Assembly (NCBI RefSeq): GCF_003583925.1
Contig: NZ_QYCN01000010.1
Span: 36,830 to 100,829, forward strand
DNA: 64,000 nucleotides
Source: Hymenobacter rubripertinctus
Lineage (GTDB): Bacteria; Bacteroidota; Bacteroidia; Cytophagales; Hymenobacteraceae
Reading direction: 5' to 3'
Under the pieces are notes generated by a model. It ran no database searches. It had not been told where the DNA came from and saw only the letters and a program-made list of their open reading frames with translations. How positions within the stretch are numbered: the stretch's first letter is position 1; each line of letters opens with the position of its first letter. This document shows positions 58,711 through 64,000 of this stretch, piece after piece. The position numbers and the translations under genes were made by a program.

Positions 58711-61266
58711 TTATTGCTGACCGCCGGTATCGGTGCCGCCGCTGCCTTCCTTGAGGTCGTCGTTGCTGATGGCGCGGCGGCGGCGGCGGGGCTGGTCGGT
58801 GGTGAGCTTGCCCAGGCGGTAGCTCAGATTGACGCGGAAACCGGCCCGCTTGAGCGCATTCACGCTGTTCTGGTCGAGAACGGCCGACTCAATGTTGCTG
58901 CGGATGTTGAAGGTGGGGGTAAAAAAGTTGTCGGCCCCGATGCCGAACGAGCCGCGCTTCTCGGCGAAATCCTTCTTCAGGCTCAGGCTGTAAATGCCGA
59001 AACCGCCCTGGTAGCCCTGCAACTGCACCTGCCGCCCCCGGTAGAAGGCGAAGCTCTGGAAGCCCCAGCCGTTATCGAAAGTATAGCTGGCAATCAGGCG
59101 GCCGCTGGCCACCCAGCCCGAGTTGCGGGCCGCGAACCGGGCATCGGGGGAGTTGTTGTCGAGCACGGCATAGTACACGTCGGTGCCGCCGCTGAGGGTG
59201 AATTTCTTGTTGATGTTGACGTTGGCGCTCAGGCTGCCCCCGTAGGCGTTTTCGGTGCCGATGTTCTGGTAGTTGGTAATAAGGGTGTCGAGGTTGGTTT
59301 CGCGCACCGGCTGGATCGACTTGTTGGTGTTGCGCACGAAGGTGGAGAAGCTCAGCGACGTCTGCTTGATGAATGTGTTGTAGGCCAGCTCGTAGTTGTG
59401 GGTGTACTCGGGGCCCAGCTCGGGGTTACCAACCGTAACGTTGAGCGGGTTGGCGGCCTGGCGGTTGGGGTTCAGGAACTGGAGCGAGGGCCGCTGAATC
59501 CGGCGGTTGTAGGCCGCCTTGAGCAGGTTGCCGTTGGCCAGCTTGCGCGAGAGGTTCACGCTGGGCACCCACACACCATACGACGGAATATCGGGCACCT
59601 TCTGTTCGGTTTTAAAGTCGGCGTTGATGGTGGTGTACTCGTAGCGCAGGCCGGGCTTGAAGGTGTAGTTCTTGAGCAGGCTCACCGTGTAGGCCACGTA
59701 GGCGGCGGCCACGTTCTGGTTGTAGGTGAACACGTTGGACAGGCCCCGCCCAGCCTGGGGCTGCCCGTTGAGCAAGGTACTGTAGTCGCTGTTCACGCGG
59801 CGCACGATGTCCTTGACCCCGAACTCCAGTAGCTGGTTCTCCTTGATGGGCGTCACATAATCCGTCTGCAACGTCATTTCCTCGTTGTAGCTGTCGTTGA
59901 TGTTGCGCAGCAAGTCGCCCGCACCCCGGCCCTCGCGGATGGCGTTGGTGAAGTTGTTGGTACGCACGTTGCGGCTGTACTGGCCCAGCACGCTCAGCTC
60001 CTGACGCGGCTTCTCGAAGGTGCGGATGTAGGTCAGAGTGGCATCCACGGTGGTCGAGTTGTCGAGCACCTTCACGTCGCGGCGGCTGCTGGTAACCACT
60101 TCGGGCGTGCCGGTGGCGGGGTTGGCGAAAAACGTGGTGGCCGAGCGCAGGTCGTCCTGGTAGTTGGTGCCGTCGCGCAGGCCCAGCTGCACCGAAGCCG
60201 AGAGGAAGTTATACTTGCTGATCTCGTAGTCCCAACCCAGCGCATAGCGCCCGAACACGTTGTTCTGGCGCGTATCGGCCGTCTGAACCGAGCGGCTGAC
60301 GGCTACGCGGTTGGTGGGGTCGTTGCCGGGCAGGCGGTAGCTGAGCTGGTCGTTGCGGAAGCTGCCGGGCGTGTTGTAGAGGGCGCGCCCGCCCCCGCTC
60401 AGCGAAAAGCCCATTTTGCCGGTCCGGTAGGCGGCCGTCAGCCCCAGATTGGCGCTGCGCAAACCGCCGCTCAGGCGGGTATCGAGCGTGAAGCCGCGCA
60501 GGTTGTTCTGCTTGGTGACGATGTTGATGATGCCGCCCGAGCCTTCGGCGTCGTACTTGGCCGAGGGCGAGGTAATCACCTCCACGCTCTTGATCTGGTC
60601 GGCCGGAATCTGCTTGAGCGCGTCGGCAATGCTGTTGGCCGAGATGGTAGAGGGGCGGTTGTTGATGAGCACCCGGATGTTGCTGGAGCCGCGCAGGCTC
60701 ACGTTGCCGTCGAGGTCTACGCTGAGCATGGGCACGCGGCGCAGCACGTCGGTGGCGTCGCCGCCCCGGGTGGTTTCGTCCTTTTCGGCATTATAGATGG
60801 TGCGGTCCACCTTCTCCTCTACCAGGGCACGCTGGCCTTCCACGCGCACCTCCTTCAGGGCCTGGGCCGAGGAAGCCACGCTGATGACGCCCAGATTCAC
60901 GGTATTGCCGTCGGCGGTCATCACGATGCCGGGCTTATCCACATTTTTGTAGCCGATGAAGCTTACCTGTACCGTGTAGGTGCCGGCGGCCACCCTTGGA
61001 ATCGTGAATTTGCCGTTGTCATCGGCCGAGGTGCCATCCACGGGCTTGCCGGTGGCGGGGTTGAGCAGCACCACCGTGGCATAGGGCACGGGCTGCCGGG
61101 TAGTTTCGTTGAGGATGGTGCCGGTGATGCGGCCGGTGCCGGCCTGGGCCGGGGCGGCGCCGGCGGGCCGGCCCCCACCCTCGGGGCGGGTGGCCCCGGC
61201 GGGGGCCTGGGCCAGCACGGCGGCAGCGTTGCCGGTCAGTAAGATCAGAAGGAAAAACTTTTTCAT
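58711..61266 (-). CDS. Outer-membrane beta-barrel receptor family protein
   Basis: 851 residues from MKKFFLLILLTGNAAAVLAQ. A Pro/Gly-rich start is followed by a carboxypeptidase-regulatory-like domain (RITGTILNETTRQPVPYATV), a plug-like region (GDATDVLRRVPMLSVDLDGN, VLINNRPSTISANSIADAL, SVEVITSPSAKYDAEGSGGI) and a barrel ending FRVNLSYRLG, after which an Arg- and Gly-rich tail follows. Same family as 36095. The plug motifs are canonical for the OMP_b-brl_3 group, where TonB dependence is likely. Ligand unknown. TAGCTTTG on the minus strand (61322-61329) is a consensus -7 box ~55 nt upstream. Confidence 0.88.
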   Translation of the reverse strand: MKKFFLLILLTGNAAAVLAQAPAGATRPEGGGRPAGAAPAQAGTGRITGTILNETTRQPVPYATVVLLNPATGKPVDGTSADDNGKFTIPRVAAGTYTVQVSFIGYKNVDKPGIVMTADGNTVNLGVISVASSAQALKEVRVEGQRALVEEKVDRTIYNAEKDETTRGGDATDVLRRVPMLSVDLDGNVSLRGSSNIRVLINNRPSTISANSIADALKQIPADQIKSVEVITSPSAKYDAEGSGGIINIVTKQNNLRGFTLDTRLSGGLRSANLGLTAAYRTGKMGFSLSGGGRALYNTPGSFRNDQLSYRLPGNDPTNRVAVSRSVQTADTRQNNVFGRYALGWDYEISKYNFLSASVQLGLRDGTNYQDDLRSATTFFANPATGTPEVVTSSRRDVKVLDNSTTVDATLTYIRTFEKPRQELSVLGQYSRNVRTNNFTNAIREGRGAGDLLRNINDSYNEEMTLQTDYVTPIKENQLLEFGVKDIVRRVNSDYSTLLNGQPQAGRGLSNVFTYNQNVAAAYVAYTVSLLKNYTFKPGLRYEYTTINADFKTEQKVPDIPSYGVWVPSVNLSRKLANGNLLKAAYNRRIQRPSLQFLNPNRQAANPLNVTVGNPELGPEYTHNYELAYNTFIKQTSLSFSTFVRNTNKSIQPVRETNLDTLITNYQNIGTENAYGGSLSANVNINKKFTLSGGTDVYYAVLDNNSPDARFAARNSGWVASGRLIASYTFDNGWGFQSFAFYRGRQVQLQGYQGGFGIYSLSLKKDFAEKRGSFGIGADNFFTPTFNIRSNIESAVLDQNSVNALKRAGFRVNLSYRLGKLTTDQPRRRRRAISNDDLKEGSGGTDTGGQQ

Positions 61267-61321
61267 ACGCAAAAGAGAAAGGCGAAAACCGCCGTCAACA
61301 TCACCACTGGCTAATCCGTCC

Positions 61322-61329
61322 CAAAGCTA
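61322..61329 (-). promoter_or_regulatory. Consensus -7 box (TAGCTTTG)
   Basis: Exact TAnnTTTG match on the minus strand ~55 nt upstream of the receptor start codon. No clear -33 element seen. Confidence 0.5.
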
Positions 61330-61761
61330 CCCGCCCGCCCGGAAATAACCCCGACCAGCCGCGGCGTTTCAGCTACGAAAACCCCCGGAATGTCCGGGCG
61401 AATACCGGGCAACCGAGGCACAGACGCAACTTCCGGCCCGGGGTGGCACCAGGGTCCGGAATAATCCGACGTTTCGCTATTCCGCCCCGACCACGGCGCA
61501 ACCGGCTGCTTAACACCAGGGCTGCGCAAGAGCCGCTGTTCAGCAAGCGCTTTGGAACATCTCATCTGATACCACCAAATTCAGGCTGCGAAGGGCCGCA
61601 GAGCAGCTTTTGGTTGGTAGAGCAAGCAGCCCACCAATAAAGTGTGCGCCGCGTAGCGTTGTTTGAAACGGCCGCAGCTTCCGGGCACCGCTACGCGGCC
61701 CTCTGCAACGCAGGTTGATCAAATGCGTGCCTACATCCGGCCTAACGCCACTGCCTAACGG
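61330..61761. other. Gap between receptor and oligopeptidase genes
   Basis: No gene supported. An 11-bp inverted repeat (GCCGCGTAGCG, 61648-61658/61689-61699) with a 30-nt loop is the only structure noted. Short open frames here lack coding character. Confidence 0.5.
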
Positions 61762-61797
61762 GAAAGGGCCTCTACCCTGGCAGGTAGAAGCCCTTTC
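61762..61797 (-). terminator. Terminator after the S9 peptidase gene
   Basis: 15-bp arms with one mismatch (61762-61776/61783-61797; GAAAGGGCCTCTACC) and a 6-nt loop lie 24 nt beyond the stop codon of the minus-strand oligopeptidase gene. Confidence 0.78.
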
Positions 61798-61820
61798 TGA
61801 TCAGCGAGCCATCGGCCCGG

Positions 61821-63947
61821 TTACGATTTCACGCCCAGCAGCAGCAGCAGGAAAGCGAACTGCCGGGCCGTGTCGTGGAGGCTTTTGAAGCGGCCGGAGG
61901 CTCCGCCGTGGCCGGCGGCCATGTCGGTGTGCAGCAGCAGCAGGTTCTGGTCGGTTTTTACGGTCCGGAGCTTGGCCACCCACTTGGCGGGCTCGAAGTA
62001 CTGCACCTGAGAGTCGTGCAGGCCGGTGGTCACGAGCATGTTAGGGTAGGCCTGGGCCTTCACCTGGTCGTAGGGCGAGTAGGAAAGCATATAGTCGTAG
62101 AACTCCTGCTGGTTGGGGTTGCCCCATTCGTCGTACTCGCCGGTGGTGAGCGGGATGGTTTCGTCGAGCATGGTCGTCACCACGTCCACGAAGGGCACGG
62201 CCGCCACCACGCCCTTGTAGTACTCGGGGTGGTTGTTGACGATGGCGCCCATCAGCAGGCCGCCGGCCGAGCCGCCCATGGCAAACAGCTTATCGGCGGA
62301 GGTGAATTTCTCCTCGATCAGGAATTTGGAGCAGTCGGTGAAGTCGGTGAAGGTGTTCTTCTTGTGGAGCTTCTTGCCGTTTTCGTACCACTGCCGGCCC
62401 ATTTCCTGCCCGCCCCGGATGTGGCAGATGACGTAGGCAAAGCCCCGATCCAGCAAACTCAGGCGGGCGGCGCTGAAGGTGGGGTTCATGGAGTAGCCGT
62501 AGGAGCCGTAGGCGTATTGCAGCACCGGGGCCGTACCGTTCTTTTTAAAGCCCTTCTTATACACAATGGACATCGGGATTTTAGTCCCGTCGGCGGCCGT
62601 GGCGTAGAGGCGCTCGGTCACGTACTCCTCCTTTTTGAAGTTACCCAGCACGGCCTGCTCCTTGCGCAGGGTTTTGGTGCGGGTGGCCATGTTGTAGTCG
62701 AACGTAGAGCCGGGCGTAGTCAGGGACGAATACGCGTAGCGCAGCACGGGCGTATCGAACTCGGGGTTCACGCTGATGGCGGCCGTGTAGGCGGGCTCCC
62801 CAAAGTTGAGGTAGTGCTCCTTTTTGTTTTTCCACTCCATCACGCGCAGCTGAAGCAGGCCCTCCTTCCGCTCGCCCAGCACCAGGTAGTCCTTAAACAG
62901 CTCCATGTTTTCCAGGAACACGTCGGGCCGGTGGGCAATAACCTCCTGCCAGGCCGTTTTGGCGGTGTTGGAAACGGGGGTTTTCACCAGGCGGAAATTG
63001 GGCGCGCCGGCATTGGAGCGCACGTAGAAATCCGGGCCGAAATGCTCCACCTCGTACAAGTGGTCGGGCTCCCGGGGCAGGAACACTTTCAGCGCCCCGG
63101 TGGGCTTATGGGCGTCCAGGAACCGGATTTCCGACGACATAGTGCTGCCGATATCGAGCAACACATACTGCCTGGACTTGGAGCGGTGGGCCTGAATGCG
63201 GAAGGTGTTGTCCTTCTCCTCATACACCAGCTGGTCCTGGGCGGGGTCGGTGCCCAGGGTGTGGCGCAGGAGCTGGTAATCCAGCAGCGTGGTGGGGTCC
63301 TTGCGGGTATAGAAGACGGTTTTGTTGTCGGCGGCCCACACGGCGTTGCCGCTGGTATTGAGGATTTGCTCGGGGTAGAGCTGGCCGGTTTTGAGGTTGC
63401 GGAAGCGCAGCGTGTAGAGGCGGCGGCTCACCACGTCCTCGGAGTAGGCCATTACCTGGTTGTCGTCGCTGATTTCCAGGCCGCCAATCTGGTAGTAGCT
63501 TTTGCCCTTGCCCAGCTCGTTGCCGTTGAGCAGCACTTCCTCCTTGGCGCTGAGGCTGCCCTTCTTGCGGCAGTAAATCGGGTACTCGGCCCCGGCCTCG
63601 AAGCGGGTGTAATAGTAGTAGCCGTTGTCGCGGTAGGGCACCGACTCGTCCTGCTCCTGAATGCGGCCCTTAATTTCCTGGAACAGCGTTTCTTCCAACT
63701 CCTTTACCGGGGCCATCTGCTGTTCGAAGTAGGCATTTTCGGCCGTCAGGTAGCTGATAACGTCCGGGTTTTCGCGCTCATTGAGCCAGTAGTAGTTGTC
63801 GAGGCGGGTGCCGAAGGGAGATTTGAGTTCTTTGGCCTTGAGGGCCGCCACGGGGGGCTTGGGCATAGCAGTGGAAGAGGTTTGGGCGGACGCGGCCGTG
63901 AAAGCCAGGGCGGCGAGGCCGGTCAGGGTGGTACGTAATAGCGTCAT
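61821..63947 (-). CDS. S9A prolyl oligopeptidase family protein (oligopeptidase B-like)
   Basis: 708 residues with a signal peptide (MTLLRTTLTGLAALAFTAAS), so it is likely periplasmic. A beta-propeller domain fills roughly 40-450. The alpha/beta hydrolase domain follows with catalytic S560 (MGGSAGGLLMG), D645 (TGLHDSQVQYFEPAKWV) and H680 (MAAGHGGASGRF). The oligopeptidase B signature YAYGSYGYSMNPTFS and ICHIRGGQEMGRQWYENGK are present. Cleaves short peptides, probably after basic residues. The start is near the window end but complete. Confidence 0.92.
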   Translation of the reverse strand: MTLLRTTLTGLAALAFTAASAQTSSTAMPKPPVAALKAKELKSPFGTRLDNYYWLNERENPDVISYLTAENAYFEQQMAPVKELEETLFQEIKGRIQEQDESVPYRDNGYYYYTRFEAGAEYPIYCRKKGSLSAKEEVLLNGNELGKGKSYYQIGGLEISDDNQVMAYSEDVVSRRLYTLRFRNLKTGQLYPEQILNTSGNAVWAADNKTVFYTRKDPTTLLDYQLLRHTLGTDPAQDQLVYEEKDNTFRIQAHRSKSRQYVLLDIGSTMSSEIRFLDAHKPTGALKVFLPREPDHLYEVEHFGPDFYVRSNAGAPNFRLVKTPVSNTAKTAWQEVIAHRPDVFLENMELFKDYLVLGERKEGLLQLRVMEWKNKKEHYLNFGEPAYTAAISVNPEFDTPVLRYAYSSLTTPGSTFDYNMATRTKTLRKEQAVLGNFKKEEYVTERLYATAADGTKIPMSIVYKKGFKKNGTAPVLQYAYGSYGYSMNPTFSAARLSLLDRGFAYVICHIRGGQEMGRQWYENGKKLHKKNTFTDFTDCSKFLIEEKFTSADKLFAMGGSAGGLLMGAIVNNHPEYYKGVVAAVPFVDVVTTMLDETIPLTTGEYDEWGNPNQQEFYDYMLSYSPYDQVKAQAYPNMLVTTGLHDSQVQYFEPAKWVAKLRTVKTDQNLLLLHTDMAAGHGGASGRFKSLHDTARQFAFLLLLLGVKS

Positions 63948-64000
63948 CGGAACCGGAGTAGCGGGAGCCTGAAGTACGGAGTTTTCGCCCAGATTTTACC

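Noticed and set aside
61875..63938. 687-codon open frame opposite the S9 peptidase
   Set aside because: Antisense shadow of a gene with a complete catalytic triad.

Overview
The window is high-GC chromosomal DNA that reads as a Bacteroidota genome of the Hymenobacter/Cytophagales type. The reasons are a PorX-type regulator (receiver plus PglZ phosphatase), a fused LpxC/FabZ between lpxD and lpxA, two outer-membrane beta-barrel receptors with N-terminal carboxypeptidase-like domains, tandem DUF4197 proteins, a TPR/LuxR-type regulator, and several promoters fitting the Bacteroidetes -7 consensus TAnnTTTG. The genus is an inference from gene content and style. No rRNA, tRNA, CRISPR array or intact insertion sequence was recognised.

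Layout. 0-8.4 kb: acetyl-CoA and propionyl-CoA synthetases, a lone receiver protein, a fused sodium/solute symporter-histidine kinase and a tiny two-helix membrane protein, together a likely short-chain fatty acid sensing and activation unit. 8.4-15.3 kb: an MHS-type transporter, an outer-membrane porin, an IS1 InsA-like DNA-binding protein, a frameshifted M28 peptidase and small secreted proteins. 15.3-25.9 kb: a TPR-HTH regulator, an SPFH protein translationally coupled to an NAD-kinase-like protein, a flavin reductase, alanine dehydrogenase, TsaE, a decayed outer-membrane gene and an aminotransferase. 26.2-35.7 kb: an accessory locus of largely unrecognised genes (bEBP-type regulator, amidohydrolase, Cys-rich protein, AONS-like PLP enzyme, 670-residue protein, zincin, and two paralogous proteins with acidic heads and Gly-zipper cores). 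36-51.8 kb: mostly housekeeping, including an outer-membrane receptor, an isochorismatase-like hydrolase, porX, an HD hydrolase, lpxD-lpxC/fabZ-lpxA, an ABC ATPase, DUF4197 proteins and cinA. 51.8-56.6 kb: a long AT-rich region followed by three paralogous small secreted proteins, an SdpA/DUF5819-like protein, an SdpB-like HTTM protein and two small membrane proteins, read here as an SDP-like antimicrobial peptide locus. 56.9-64 kb: a dihydrolipoyl acyltransferase, a second outer-membrane receptor and an S9 oligopeptidase.

Two systems stand out. One is the SDP-like cassette with three precursor-like peptides. The other is the 26-36 kb locus joining a zinc protease to two proteins with acidic N-termini and cationic, glycine-zipper centres.

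A third, non-coding feature runs through the window. Many gaps between genes are single long inverted repeats made of tandem 7-nt units. Unit sequence differs from locus to locus but matches between the two arms of each locus, and the arms usually begin at or inside the stop codon of one gene and end within about 15 nt of the next start codon.
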